Shown in pieces: positions 34,528-47,262 of a stretch of DNA of 64,000 bases. Origin of the DNA: Telmatactis stephensoni (taxonomy: Eukaryota > Cnidaria > Anthozoa > Actiniaria > Isophelliidae); NCBI GenBank assembly GCA_029948255.1, contig JALIZF010001918.1, positions 558,001 to 622,000 of the forward strand. Reading direction: 5' to 3'. The notes under the pieces are model-generated. The model was not told the DNA's origin, made no database searches, and was given only the letters and a program-made list of their open reading frames with translations. Position 1 is the stretch's first letter. Every line of letters begins with the position of its first letter. Both the position numbers and the translations under genes were made by a program.

Positions 34528-36170
34528 ATTCCCTGACTTAAAACTTAATTGCAGTTAATTTACATAAATAGGAGGATCTTTGCCGACATTTACATAAATG
34601 AGATCTCAAGCTATAAACAAACAGATTTTAGAAATGGGAAGAAAGCATCGCTTTTAGATATACCTGAAAATTTGAGCACAAACGCTTCAATAGCTTTTGA
34701 TGAATTAATTTAATCCAATTGACTTTAATTTTAATTTGCAAAATTTGACAGTACAGAAAATTATTGTAGCTTCTAAACTACTTCGCTCTCGGGGCCTGGG
34801 TCCCCGGGGACGAAACTACTCAAGATATCGCTTTCAAATTTTCAGGCTTTACTAAATATGACGGTATCTTTATATTTGTTTATTTGTTTGCTTGTTTGTT
34901 TGTAGCGTCATGACTTTATGCTATGAATGAGCATAAATGTAAACAGTGTTTTATGACTGTGCATATACAATTTTCTCTAATTCAGAAATTCCTTTTTCAG
35001 TTCAAATTTCAAGGGCACTGAAAGAATGCTTTTTCTTCTCTCATGAGAAGTAATGCTTCTTAGTTCTCTCTCCTGACAATCAATTCCCCTGTGTCTTCTA
35101 AACTAATTTTGCATACAATCTCAAGTGTTAGTTCACTTCGCTGTAGATGGCCTTGGGATAGAGGCCGAAATATTCAAAGATTTAATATGACAAATCTTCT
35201 CGTATTTCTGATCTGTTCTTATTGTTTTTCATATAACATTCGAAACATTTTATAATATTGCCCTTGAAAAATTGAACTAGAAAGGTTACGCCCTGGAAAG
35301 GGCATAAAAGGCGAATTTGTTTGCAGTTTTTGAATCTTCGGCATCAAATGGTTTCCCTGCAGCAGTCAATGTACAAATAAAATATGAAACTCTAGCTGTT
35401 GACTGCTTGATGGGAAACGTTCGAAAATACCAGAAAATAAGTGATCGGAGAAAGCTCTCGAATAATAGTGATTTCACTAAACCTCGAAACAGATATTAGA
35501 CTAACACACATGCATTACTAAACTCATTTCTTAGTTTTTGTTCCCGAGTTGTCTATTCAACTAATACATTCCTTTTTTTCCTTGCATATGTACTCTAATA
35601 AATGCATAGATAACGTTAAAACGTGGCAAATTGTTAGAGTACAGACGCATGAAAAACTGGAATCTATTTATTATTGTAATACTTATCAAAACTTTACAAC
35701 CAATCAGAGCGCGTGAAAAATGTTTGTGACGTCATACGTGCGTCTATACTTTAATCACACACGGTTCTCGACCAATCAGAGCACGAGTAATATAACGCAA
35801 ATGTATATATACAGACCAAGATAAATTACGAATAACCATCATATCCTATCTCGTAACACCCTATTAGATATTTGTTTCAAGGATTTTGTAAGACCACTTT
35901 GATATCAAAATTATTCGCTGGAACCCGGCATTACAGATCAGTGACCATTGTGACGTCATTGGCTCAGGTGACTTTCAAATAGGCGTGGTGCTATAGTAAC
36001 TGATTGACATACATGGCTGGGTAGGGGCCAGTTGACCATCACTACTTGTTGTATAGAAAATACTCTGGAAAAGACAAGTGGGAATTGATTTACATTCAAG
36101 GTTCAAGGATCTTTGTAAGATGTGGATAAATGGTGGTAAAGAAGGCAATGATCATGAAAGGGATATGATG

Positions 36171-36202
<32 letters not shown>

Positions 36203-37239
36203 GCTGAAAGTGAGCGTTGTTAATGTCAGTGGTATTAACGGCGATGATAATGACAATCTTATAAAATCCAGTTAACACCTCTTTCAATGCGTGCTTTTTT
36301 TGCTTATTCACGCATTCTATGATGTTCCACTTGATTTTGAACTCATGCAGGTTAGGAAAAATTAGCCAAAGAGAGGGTCAGGAGATAGTTAATGAGGATT
36401 GTCACGTAGCGCAAAGAGAAGTGTCCTTATTACTGAGGACGGTGATGATAATGATGATGATGACAGAACTCCTGATGATGATGGTGATAATGTTGTTGTT
36501 GTTGTTGATGATGGTGATGATGATGATAACAATAAGAACAAAAACTGGTGCAAGTTAAATGGGTTGCTGAAAAGTTGTCCTGATGTGGAATATATGTTAA
36601 TAATGATGATAGTGATGATTATGATGATGATGACGATTGGAGGCATAGGCACCGACCAAAATCGCATGTCATTCAACAGCAGCGAAGCACCTATTTCTTG
36701 CGTTGGGTGCAGTGGTTAATGAACCACGTGAGACGGAGTTGTACTTACATTACAAAGCTCTATATACCTGTGATCATGTCTGAAAGTTGAGCAAATTAAT
36801 AGAGAAAATTAAGGGCAGTTAAGACTGATTAAACATCAATTAGCTAGTAAAGATTAGTACAAAGTATAATTCGTAAGAGGAAATAGTGCCATAAAGACAT
36901 CTAGAGGTGTATAGGGTAGGCAGTGACAATACGGTAAAGAGAGCAATATTGACGGTAGTTAATAGCAACAGTGGCTGCAGTACAAGAGTTAAGTTGAAGG
37001 TTGTACATACTAACAGTGTTAGAGCAGAATGACTATGACACATGCAGTTGCAATGGTACTGTACACAACTCACATATCTTACAAAGTAATAACTAGCAAC
37101 ATCAATATTCTATGCCTGATACTTCAATTACACACACACAATTAACACTTCGAACAATTATTCCAGGACGAAGTGTTGGACAAGTAGTCTCTGTAAATGA
37201 CCCTTCAAAGTCAGTGGACTTTTATCTCCTATTCATTAT
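34528..37239. other. Intergenic stretch with repeat fragments, no gene seen
   Basis: Contents: 35,141-35,215, a relative of the 33,488 palindrome arm (GATGGCC ... GGCCGAAATATTC ... TTCTCGTAT); 35,640-35,835, a dispersed repeat with ACAACCAATCAGAGCGCGTG and GACGTCATACGTGCGT; 36,160-36,640, three clusters of GAT/ATG trinucleotides that create low-complexity open frames on both strands. Confidence 0.55.
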
Positions 37240-38110
37240 TTATTTATTTATTTAAACAATATTTATACAGGTATGTCCAATTCAGCCTAAGGCTGGTTTA
37301 AATGGAGTCCTGATATAAAGAAAAATCAAAAAATACAATACATTTACACGCATAACAAGACAAAGAAAATAACAGAAAAGCTAATAATTTCATAATTAGT
37401 TTCTGAAGTGATTCTTGAGAGCCTTTTTAAATTTTACAATATTTGTTTCTTTGCGATATTTAGGTGGTAACAAATTCCATGTATTAGCTCCATTTATTCT
37501 GAAGGAATTTGATATTTCGTGGTGCGAGCTGGTGGAGGTCTAAGCAAATCTTTGTTCCTAGTATTATAATTATGTACGTCAGAGGAAAACCTGAATTCGT
37601 GTAGCAAATATTCTGGTGCTAAGTTATTCAGACATTTGAAAACCTGCAGGCATATATGGTAAGATCTCCTAGACTGTAATGACGGCCATGAAAAGATAGT
37701 ATTTAGATCAACTTGATCGGTAGATTTAATCCCCTCAATGACTCTGGCTGCCCGACGATGTAATTTATCTAGGTAGCCTTTATTAATCTTTCCGCAGCTA
37801 TCCCAGACGGCACAACAGTAGTCAAAGAGCGGTAAAATCATTGCATTGTAAAGCGTGATACATGCCTCTCTAGGAATGACCTTTCGAGCTTTCCGTAACA
37901 TGCCAATCCGCAATGAAATTTTTGAGGCAATGTAGTCGATATGGTCATTCCAAGAAAGACATGGATCAAGCATTACTCCCAAATACTTAAATTGGTAGAC
38001 CCTATTCAAATAAGTATCTCGAACTTTGACTGTAAAAACATTCACTTTTGCAAGCCTCTGATGTGTACCAAACAACATGATTTTGGTCTTGGTGTAATTA
38101 AGGAAAAGGA
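37240..38110 (-). mobile_element. 5'-truncated LINE: C-terminal part of reverse transcriptase ORF2
   Basis: The minus frame 38,078-37,494 (194 codons, open further upstream to about 38,105) contains YQFKYLGVMLDPCLSWNDHI, then KISLRIGMLRKARKVIP, LYNAMILPLFDYCCAVWDSC and LHRRAARVI. These are the thumb/connection signatures that follow the reverse transcriptase core in CR1/RTE-type LINEs. The frame breaks near 37,500 and continues in another frame (INGANTWNLLPPKYRKETNI) to a stop near 37,390, so one frameshift has killed it. The 3' UTR ends in a (TTTA)n tract near 37,240. The catalytic core is missing. Confidence 0.9.
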
Positions 38111-38131
38111 AATTTCAATTTTTTATAATTG

Positions 38132-38467
38132 CGTAAACTGCTGCTTATAAGCCCCCCCCCCCCCCCCCAGTTATAACCTGCCTTAAATATGAGCCCTCTT
38201 AACAGCAAATGAAAAAGATAAGCCCGGTTATAAGCCTCCCGCTCGATTATAAGCCCTCATTCTTTTTTTCACTTTAGACTCTGCAAATTCAGATACACTT
38301 AAAGTTGTACATATATGCATAAAAAATATGAATGTGCTTCTTGTTCTAAATTTGTGTATGATCAGCTCGTTGTGAAAAGATATTTTTACTCCATTTATAA
38401 GCCTCCCTCCCTCTGAAAATCTCTTACGAATTTGTATAAGCCCAGGTCTTATAAGCAAAAGTTTACG
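38132..38467. mobile_element. MITE with CGTAAAC...GCTTATAAG ends
   Basis: CGTAAACTGCTGCTTATAAG at the left matches the inverse of CTTATAAGCAAAAGTTTACG at the right. The interior repeats TTATAAGCC motifs and a run of about 20 C (38,150-38,168). It abuts the truncated LINE. Confidence 0.75.
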
Positions 38468-38766
38468 GAAGAACAGCATAGGAATCAGTAGACGCTACGC
38501 AACACAAAACGTATTTTAGTTTTGGTGGAAGTACTGGAAACAGAAGCCTGTTTCTTGAAGCTAGCGCGGTACATATCTGTCCCTTTAATTTTGAGATATT
38601 TAACGCTAACGCGCGGGCACTCTTAAACCACAAAAATTATAGTCGGAAAGAGAAAGATTACTTCCTCGTACATGCTAGTATACTTAAATATGGTTCTTCT
38701 TCTTGTTAACTCCTTGGGCTTCCTTTGGCAACGGTTATGTAGACTGTGCATCTCCCCCTTCTCTCC

Positions 38767-41700
38767 TCATTCCCCCCTCTTCCACCTCTCAGGAAACCCC
38801 AGACCACAGAAAACCCAAAAATCTCCTGACAAAGTCTTCCCAGCGATGCCTACGGAGGAGGCGACATCGAGACTACTTACCGGTCCACTATATGATCTTG
38901 CTTGAATAGAACATTGAGCATCTTGGATTTGTTTGACCCATTCTTGCATTTCATCCTCATTGTCTGCCTGCGTAATAGTACAATACCAAAAGTTAAAAGA
39001 TAGCATTTAAAATACTTGCCCCTTTACAAGAACACCAATCTAGGTTGTTTACGGGGGGCCCTGGCCCTATCACGCTCACTTCAATGCCTCTACCTATATG
39101 TTTAATGTATGTTTTACAGAAGTCTTAATATATGCAGCTCACATAGATTTTGTGATCCTGATTGGCTATAAGAAGCTTATCATGGGTTTCTGACTGGGTG
39201 TATTTTACTTACTTAATTACTTAATTAGTTTTCACAGCATTGCAACAATGGGAAAACCTGAACAGATCACTGCTACCATAGAGAGTAGTTTTCGTATGAG
39301 TTCGTTAGTGCCGTAATGTCTATAAAAACATTTGAAATTCCTGTCGTAAACGTACCGTGACCGTATCAGTGCCGTAATGTCTATAAAAACATTCGCAATT
39401 CCTGCCGTAACCTTGTTGTGATCGTGCTGTTTTCCCAGTCATGCGAAATCTGCTCTACTCTATGTTTGTACGAATTTGTAATAAAATCACCTGTATTAAA
39501 AATGTCCGCGTTGCTGTAATAACTTCAAACAAGTGTTCTCTATTACCTTCATTACTGGAAGAAAAAGAAGAAATTTTAGTTTACTTCTGTCGCTCATTAT
39601 CGAGCAAATAACGCATTTACTCGTTAAGCGCCACCCCAGTCATGCAGTCAACCTATCACCTTCCGTCAATAAGGAAAAATAAAGTACGATAAAACTCGGT
39701 TCAATGTTGAAGTTTTGTAAAAATAAGAGGTTTGATGCGATTATTTTGTTAACATTCGCTAAGCAACGCATTAAATCTTTTGGCACCACCCTCGCCATCA
39801 CGCCGCCCCCTAATAAGTCGGCTGCATCAGTCTGCAATCCCAGAAACGAGTAAATACAGTTCTTGAAGAATGGACTAAAAACAAGAAGAATAAAGCAATA
39901 TCGATCTAGTATACTACCTTGCACAATTTCGAACATGAAGAATGTCCGCTGTCGATACTGATCTGATTGGTTCTTTGTCCTGTAAACAGTATCATTGGTA
40001 ATATATCAGTTGAATAGGGCTTCAAATTTTATATCATTCTTGATCATTTGGTCAATTTTGCAGCATTGCAACTGCACTGAGCTATCGCAGCCACAGTAAT
40101 GTCTAACTATATGTGTTTTGCATTTACTGAAATCGGGACAACTTCGACTTTGGAACCAAACGCACGTGTCCGCTAATCAGAGGTGTCCTTTTAAGGGAGG
40201 TGTCCTTTTATGAAAGCTGCCCTTTTGGGGTGGGGGTGTTTACTTATGGGAGGTGTCTGCTTATGGGAGGTGTCTGCTTATGGGAGGTGTCTGTTTATGG
40301 AAGGTGTCCACTTAATGGAAGAATCTGCTTATTAATTATGAATTATCGGAAGAGTCCGCTTGTGGGAGGCTAAATATATTATGTGGTCCGTTAGAAATTA
40401 CCGAACCCAAGGTTTCCGTTTGACATCAACTTTTACAAGAGGAATCCTTTGGTGAAAGTTGGGATTTACAGAATAACTTCAACTATTCAACTAATTCAAG
40501 CTTCCGTGTAATCTTGTAATAGAACACAGCCAAGACTAACTACTTACTGTATCTTTTTCATAATAACTAAGTGATGCCAAATCCAACTTAAAAAATCGTC
40601 TTTTCCAATTTCTGACCTGGAACAAGCAATACAAATGGTAACTTGACAGTGTGATTTGACCCACAATTTTTTACATCATTCTTTATGTACTCTGATTGGT
40701 CAAAAACTGTGTGTTATTTATGTTCAGATGCATGGATGACGTTACAGACTATTGTCTGTGATTTGAAAATGAAGCGCGTGGAAAATTAATCATGATTTGA
40801 CCCTTATTTTTTTACATCATTCTTTATGTTCTCTGATTGGTCAAAAACTGTGTGTTATCAATGTTTAGACGCATGGATGACGTTACAGGCTATTGTGTGT
40901 GATCTGAAAATGAAGCGCGTGGAAAATTAATCATAACGTCATCCATGTAGCACATCAATACTATAAGAGATGCAAAGGAGATGTGAAAATGAGGTGAGAA
41001 AGAATGTCGTGCCATTCATATTGTGGTGCAACGACTTTTTTATCGCTATCTATACGTCTATTAGAGTTTATTATATACCCTTGTCGATAAGCGCGCACTG
41101 ATTGGCTGAAAGCTGTGCTTTATGAGAGAACGGAGCAAAGTTTTGATGTCAGCAGCGCGAGCTCGACCGCGTGCGCGCACCTTTTGAATTTTTGTACGGA
41201 GAAAATCGAACTTTTTCCCTTGAATATTTACTTCAAAATATATAATAAAACAAATAGAACATCTTTTTCCGTGCTCCGTTCAGTAATACAGCACTTAGGA
41301 AGTGCCAAGAAGTGTAAGGAGAGCACGAAATAGACGCACGGATCATATAAAAATTCTCTGTATAATCAAGTTGGAGCTAATTGTCTTACCACAGCTCCTT
41401 TCTTAGTAAGGTATCCTTGTTTGATGGCCTTCAAACCCGGAGTAGCAGCAGTGCCTGACATAGTCCTTCGATGTGAACCTCCTGACAAATTCTCTGAATC
41501 AGATTCACTTTTCTGTAAAAATGTAACAAAAAATTGCAGCGACTTTGGAAAAAACACGCAAGGCCAGAAAACTTCAGAGAAACAAAACCACCATAATTTT
41601 CGTACTCTGGTTTCTATTCTCTATTACTCCTAAGTTTTTCAGGTTGTTGTTGTTGTTGTTGTTTTCATACTATCAATCAGACTATGGTAACCTAGCTTGT

Positions 41701-44682
41701 CTGATAAATTTACCAATTTATGGGAACTTAGTTGCAATTACAAGGTACAGGGGGGTGCACCCTTCCTGAAATAACTTTAGGTCCTCAGTACTTTTCAGAA
41801 ATATTCTCTGGGTCCTCTGGACACTTTCTGTAAATTTCTATAATGTGGCACCCCTTCTTAACAGGATGATCTTGCATGTTCCCCCCTGCACCCTCTCTCC
41901 TTATAACATCAGGACCACTGCATGGTTAACTAAAATGTTACTATGTAACCTGCATCATTTTTTCTACTATCTTGTCATTGGTGACAACTTGATTGTCAAT
42001 TATTCAAGTTGCATGAGGTACTTGAATGGTGTGCTAATTAACTCAACATGAACTATAAGCACAATATTCTTGATAGTTTTGTCTTACCTTTGAAACTGGT
42101 CTTCTAACTACCACACCTCCAATAATTTTAGTCTCATAACTGATGTGCTCTGGTGATGGTGTCAAATCTGATGATGAACCATTGGATTCCTTAGCTTTCT
42201 CTTCTCTTGGTAATGAGTTTTTGATTGAATTTCTGATCTTCCCTTCTTGCCGTCTTGTGGGATCAACCTAATTAAGGTTAAAAAATACTGTTTGCATATA
42301 GAAAGCCTTTTGAGGGCCAATACGGGACAGTAATACCCTCTGACTAGAAATCTGGTTTGTATATTCAGCCCTGTATGACGCCAAGGCTTCAAACTGGTTT
42401 GACAGTTTCCCGTGTGCGCTGGTTTGCAAAAAGGGCTGTTTTGATAATAAAAATACTGTTTAAAAACACAGTGAAAAAGCAATGTTGTATAATAAATCCT
42501 TTATTAGATAATTTTTCTTGTGTATTACTGGCTGACATTTTACTCGTCGCTTGCATTGTGCCTCACCTAAAGGCTTGGCAAAATACATACGCGATTCGTA
42601 AAATATCAGCCCATAATACACAAGAAAATATCTAATAAGTGGTATGTATTACTTACAGCTACTCTGTGAAGATGCTTTATCCAGACATCCATGTCTACTT
42701 CATTCTCTGCCTGAATGAAGTGTTTCGTGGTGTCAACCATTGTGATTTCTTTCAAAATATAAAAACATAAAAATTACCAAGAGAATCATGATTCTTTGAG
42801 TTGCCTACCAAAATACATCAGGCATTTGAGTAATTAAAACCATGTAGATTGAACGAAGCAAGAATACAAATACATTCAGTGTTAATAATATTGGTTGGTA
42901 GCATGGTAGTGTGCTTTGCATGCGGTTTCAGTGTCATCATACTATCCGAAAGACTCCATCCTTTCGTGTAGCATAACAACACTGAAACCGGATACAAAGA
43001 AGATTAGTAGCATAGCTGATACATTACACATGTGTTTAAGAGGGGATTTTTTCAAATTCAGGCAGTGAATGGCAAAAACTCCTGAGTTGAAGAATAGCAG
43101 CTGCACAAAACTAAAATCATTTAAGTGTTAATCCAGAACAAAAATTTGGATTAAAACTCACACAAAGGTGCTTTTCGTCATTATTGCTCATGAATGATTG
43201 AAAAAAATCTTCTCTTAAACCATAAAATTTCCCTACAAAATGTTGCAAAACCCCTGCAGCACTTTTAGTTTAAAACTTCTGCAGCATTTTTAGTGTTGCT
43301 ATATAAAGCAAATAAAATATCAAATTGCAATAATATCAAGTCTATTTCTTACCAAAGCAGAAAGGATCATCATTTGAAATTTCTTTTTTCTCTATCTGTG
43401 CATATTAAGTAATAAAACAGTATTCAGTATAATGTGAAAGCGACAGAATTTTCTATATAAACTAGCTGAACTAACAAGGGTAGTATCTTTAACCATACAA
43501 TATAAACATTAATTTTTGTATATGGTATCCTATAAAAGTGCTTTTAATTATAAGATTGGTCATGAATCTAGACACTTATTGGGACCACGCCCAGGCTATA
43601 ACTTCAATATGCTACAATATGCCACCATAAAATGCAAAATTCTGATCATATAATTAACTGGGGCTGTACATAGCACAGGGGCATGGAGAGGGGGAAGTTG
43701 CCTCTCTAAAGAGCTAAGAAAATGGATACCCTACTTTCCTTATGTAAATATTTTCTACAAAGGAAATATCATAGTGACTGTCCCCCAAGGAATTTGGGAT
43801 ATGTAATGACCTTGACAATGCTGTCACAATGGCATTCCTGGTACAGTATAAGCTAAAATAACCTTCTAATAGTACAATAATGTACAAATAGATACAATTA
43901 ATACTGTACATACAATGTACCTTTGTAATGAGTCCTACTTTGATTTCTTCATCAGGCATATCCCAAACTTTTTTGTTTTTCTTTGAAAACAAACATCAAA
44001 TTTAGAAACATTTAGACAAGCACTTAAATGGCTTCTTGTAATGTACTTAATTCGAAGCCCTTCATTCTATGTAAAATGTGTGATGTAGAATACATTATTA
44101 ATCAATTACGGTTGTTAAGATTCTACATCCGATTACATTAACACGCGGAATCACGCTAATTAATCGACTAAAATCAGGTCTTTCGCCTGCCAATATGTAT
44201 AACATTAGTAATATTATCATCTGCAACTCTATGAGTTATTGTGAGGCTTTGAATAATATACAGAAAGTGAGATGACCAGCGAATATGATACGATACCAAA
44301 AGCATTGTATCGAAACATAATTGGCAACATAAGCTGGTGAATTAAAAACGAAAAAAACACTCGATCACATGTTTTGGATTGAAATAAGTAAACAGCGCGA
44401 GTTTATTAGACATTTTTCAAACTTTACAATTAAAAAATGCATACCTAGGATATTTCAAGGTGTAGTATGAAAGCCGGAAATAAAATCACTTTAATATCAT
44501 TATGAAATGTTTATGAAATTACGTCGGGTAATAATTGCGACACATACCGGACATACATACGGATTGAAGAATCTGATCAAGCACTGATCTTCGTCCAATA
44601 TAGCCAACTTTCTAGCCCATTCACCTTCCTTCATGTAAGATAAAGGACCACATAATCGAGAGTAATCATCTCTGTAAGCCAT
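38767..44682 (-). CDS. PLEKHA1: Tandem PH-domain phosphoinositide adaptor, PLEKHA1/2 (TAPP) family
   Basis: Exons, high to low: 44557-44682, 43921-43980, 43353-43395, 42657-42748, 42088-42267, 41390-41512, 40548-40616, 39918-39979, 39491-39554, 38767-38967; phases agree, predicting 339 aa. PH1 spans about residues 8-107 (MAYRDDYSRLCGPLSY start, WIKHLHRV end). A Ser-rich linker holds YETKIIGGVVVRRP, matching the YRTDIVGGVPI segment of vertebrate TAPPs. PH2 (about 197-295) has GYLTKKGAVVRNWKRRFFKL, the basic loop that in TAPP1/2 binds PI(3,4)P2, and ends in ADNEDEMQEWVKQIQDA. The family acts downstream of PI3K at the plasma membrane. The last exon also contains a strong donor (CCG|GTAAGTAG) at 38,880 that fits the phase after residue 302. 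The true C-terminus, normally carrying a PDZ-binding tail, may therefore lie in unseen exons, and the read-through tail given here may be intronic. Confidence 0.88.
39284..39462. mobile_element. MITE, GTTTTCGTATGAGTGGGAA family, copy 2, with duplicated core
   Basis: AGAGTAGTTTTCGTATGAGT at the left and AGTCATGCGAAATCTGCTCT at the right. The core GCCGTAATGTCTATAAAAAC occurs twice (39,311 and 39,371). In a PLEKHA intron. Confidence 0.8.
40176..40375. repeat. Minisatellite of about 17-bp units
   Basis: Repeats of GGGAGGTGTCTGCTTAT, most regular at 40,248-40,310 and diverged at both edges. In a PLEKHA intron. Confidence 0.85.
40651..40935. repeat. Tandem duplication of a 142-bp unit
   Basis: Copies 40,651-40,792 and 40,793-40,935 differ at few positions. 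Each holds TGATTTGACCC, CTGATTGGTCAAAAACTG, GCATGGATGACGTTACAG and GAAGCGCGTGGAAAATTAAT. Intronic. Confidence 0.9.
42501..42638. mobile_element. Foldback element of 138 bp
   Basis: TTATTAGATAATTTTTCTTG with TGTATTA at the left pairs with TAATACACAAGAAAATATCT with AATAA at the right. The arms extend to about 44 bp. It ends 18 bp before the donor of PLEKHA exon 4. Confidence 0.85.
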
Positions 44683-44977
44683 TTGCGGAATGCTTGATCA
44701 AAGATCACATCAACAAACGAAGTCACAACATCAGCCTTTGTGCAGACCCCAAATCGGCCTCAAATTGAAGTACACTAAATATATATTATGGGGTGGCCCT
44801 ACAATGGAGGAATAGCGTTGTCAGGAACTCCTAGAGCAGAAAATCAAAGCACTGAACGACCTGACCTGATTCTTCTGTATACAGTAAGAATCTCGAGCCT
44901 TCAATACTACGAATTTCTTTCACAGCGGTTGTCAAAACACTAGTTACTAGTCTCTCACGTTTTGAGGTCAAAACAAG
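44683..44977. promoter_or_regulatory. Shared divergent promoter of PLEKHA and LHPP
   Basis: Only 295 bp separate the two start codons, which face away from each other. An AT-rich TAAATATATATTATG sits near 44,775-44,790. Transcription starts cannot be located by eye, and shared regulation is inference. Confidence 0.5.
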
Positions 44978-47262
44978 ATGGCGGAAGATCGTCCAAAATG
45001 GTTACAATCCAAAATACAAGGTGTTTTACTTGATATCTCTGGTGTGCTGTATAATTCTGGACAAGGCGGTGGAGAATTAATCCCTGGCTCTGTAGAGGCT
45101 GTAGAAAGGTGGATAATTTGTCCTTGATCTTTTAAATATTGAAAATGAAATTCAATTTTCATTTTCAAAATAATCAGTTTCAATTTGATTAATCATTTCT
45201 CTGAGAGCTCGGGATTTTAGTGATTTAAACTTTTTTTTCAAACAGACTCAAATCTGCAGGACTTCGTGTACGTTTTTGTACCAACGAAACCCAATGTACC
45301 AGAGAAGAACTCGTGACAAAATTAAATAAACTGGGCTACAAACTTTCTCCAAGTGAGCTATTTTCACCTGGACCAGCCACTCGACTGATTTTAGAAAAAC
45401 GCAAGCTTCGTCCTCATCTTCTGATCCATCTAGGAGGCAGACCAGACTTTGATGGAATGGACTTTTATAACCCTAACTGTGTTGTTATTGGTGACGCAGC
45501 TGGGGAATTTTATTATGAAAATATGAACAAAGCATTTAGGACACTTTTAGAAATGAAAGAACCTATCCTGTTTTCTATGGGTTATGGGTAAGTGGAATAT
45601 AATCCTAAGGGTGGGGGGTGGGGGGGGGGGGGGGGGGGAAAGGGGGAGGGAGAGGGTGGTGTTTGAAATGGTAAGTGGAATATAATCCTGGGGAGGGGGC
45701 AAGGTTAGTGTTTTGCAATGGTAAGCATTAAATAGAGATGAGGGGTTGCTCTGGTAAATGTGATCTTGTGGGATGATACTCGAGCAATTGTAATCTGAGG
45801 AAGGGGTCATACTCAAACTTAATGTTATCTCTGAGTTCAGGGGTGGATCCAGGGGGGGTTCCTTGGGTGCCCGGGAACCCCCTTTCTCATCCTAAGAATC
45901 AGTAATAATCCTTTTTTACGCTGTGTAAGAAAATATCAATAACAAGATAAATGTGTAGTGAACCCCCTCAGTCTAAGCCCTGCATCCGCCCCTGGGGTTG
46001 GTGTTAATTCTGAATATGAAAAATTTCTGAATTTGTAAATGCATCAAGTGTGGGTACATATAGCAGTCTGTTGGCATGTTGGTGGTTAATGAGGGCATCA
46101 CAGCCCTAATATTCAGCTGAGTACTATTTATTTTCTGATACAACATGTATCTTGAGTTTCATTTTGATTTTAATATTTGAAGGAAATATTACAAAACTGA
46201 TGGTGAGTTGGTGCTTGATGTTGGTCCATTTACTAAAGCATTGGAGGTAATCAAGACTTTATATTAGTAAAAGTTTGTCAAATATAACTCAGCTTTAAAG
46301 ACCAGGTTGTACATAGCACTGATACAGGGAGGGGGTGGGGTGCTATCTGAGAATATCCATTTACATATATACATCTGTAAGAGTTATAACTGAACCTACA
46401 TGTGTAGAGACACAGCACTGTCAGCTAATAATACGGCATGACATGGACTTTTTATTCATATGAAATTTATTCTAAAAATATATATCCATGAAACTGTTTT
46501 CCCCTCTTTTAGTATGCGTGTGAAATCAAGGCAGAAATTGTTGGTAAACCATCAAAGGTGTTTTTTCTTACTGCTCTTGAAGATATTGGAGTTGGAGTAG
46601 ATGAGGTAAGCAATATGGCAGGAGGGGTACAGCATTATAGAAGTCATTTTAGGAGATGGTGTACACACACCCCCTACACCCATTCCCTAAATCTGCCCTT
46701 GGATAAGCATCCTACTTGATGGGAAAATGTTATTTATTCCTTTGTCATGTAGGCCATTATGATTGGGGATGACATTCTCAATGATGTTGGAGGTGCGCAG
46801 GCTTGTGGAATGAGAGGAGTTCAAGTTAGAACTGGAAAATTCAGGTACAAAATTACAATTAGGGGAGTGGAACAATACTTCCTGGTATATAGAAAGACCA
46901 TGTACATGAGAAATAGCAGAAGCAGAGAGGATCGCGTGGCCTGCCTTTTTCTTGCATTACATATTGCTTGTTTAGCACTTAAATGGGAACATAACTTTTC
47001 ACATTTATGGCAAATGTGAGATCACTCACTGTTGAGTTAACTAGCAATGTCAGATGGTAAAACAAAACAGGTCACATGATTCTCTCTGTTGGAATATTGT
47101 ACATGTTGGAGAGGAGTTAACAGACTACTAGTCCAATAAATACTTTAAAAAAATCCATCTTCTTGCAGGCCATCAGATGAAAATCACCCAACTGTAAAAC
47201 CAGATGGATTTGTGGACAACTTAGCACATGCTGTAGACCTCATAATGAAATACAATTCTTGA
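44978..47262 (+). CDS. LHPP: Phospholysine phosphohistidine inorganic pyrophosphate phosphatase
   Basis: Exons: 44978-45108, 45246-45587, 46183-46246, 46513-46605, 46753-46844, 47169-47262; phases agree, predicting 271 aa, against 270 in human. This HAD-superfamily hydrolase with a C2-type cap acts on phosphohistidine, phospholysine and pyrophosphate in the cytosol and nucleus (family knowledge). Motif I is LLDISGVLYNSG, with nucleophile D19 and the LHPP-typical Ser in place of the second Asp. Motif II is T56 (RFCTNET), motif III K191 (VGKPS), motif IV IMIGDDILNDVGGAQ (D216, D221). The cap region has NPNCVVIGDA, and the C-terminus reads VRTGKFRPSDE-HP then DGFVDNLAHAVDL. It is divergent from PLEKHA (295 bp between starts) and convergent with MAK16 (489 bp between stops). 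A possible ATTAAA poly(A) signal lies at 47,369-47,374. All key residues are present. Confidence 0.97.
45603..45655. repeat. G-rich low-complexity tract
   Basis: A run of about 20 G with A interruptions directly after the donor of LHPP exon 2. The local pattern CCTNNGGGNGGGGG repeats near 45,690, and AAGTGGAATATAATCCT occurs twice (45,591 and 45,673). Confidence 0.8.
45838..45994. mobile_element. hAT-like MITE, CAGGGGYGGATSCAGGG ends
   Basis: Terminal inverted repeats CAGGGGTGGATCCAGGG and (inverted) CAGGGGCGGATGCAGGG, 157 bp in all. CAGGGG-type ends are common in hAT MITEs. No 8-bp duplication is preserved. In LHPP intron 2. Confidence 0.8.

Noticed and set aside
36078..36719. Open frames rich in Asp, Met, His or Ser
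   Set aside because: Produced by GAT/ATG trinucleotide clusters; no splice context or conserved domain.
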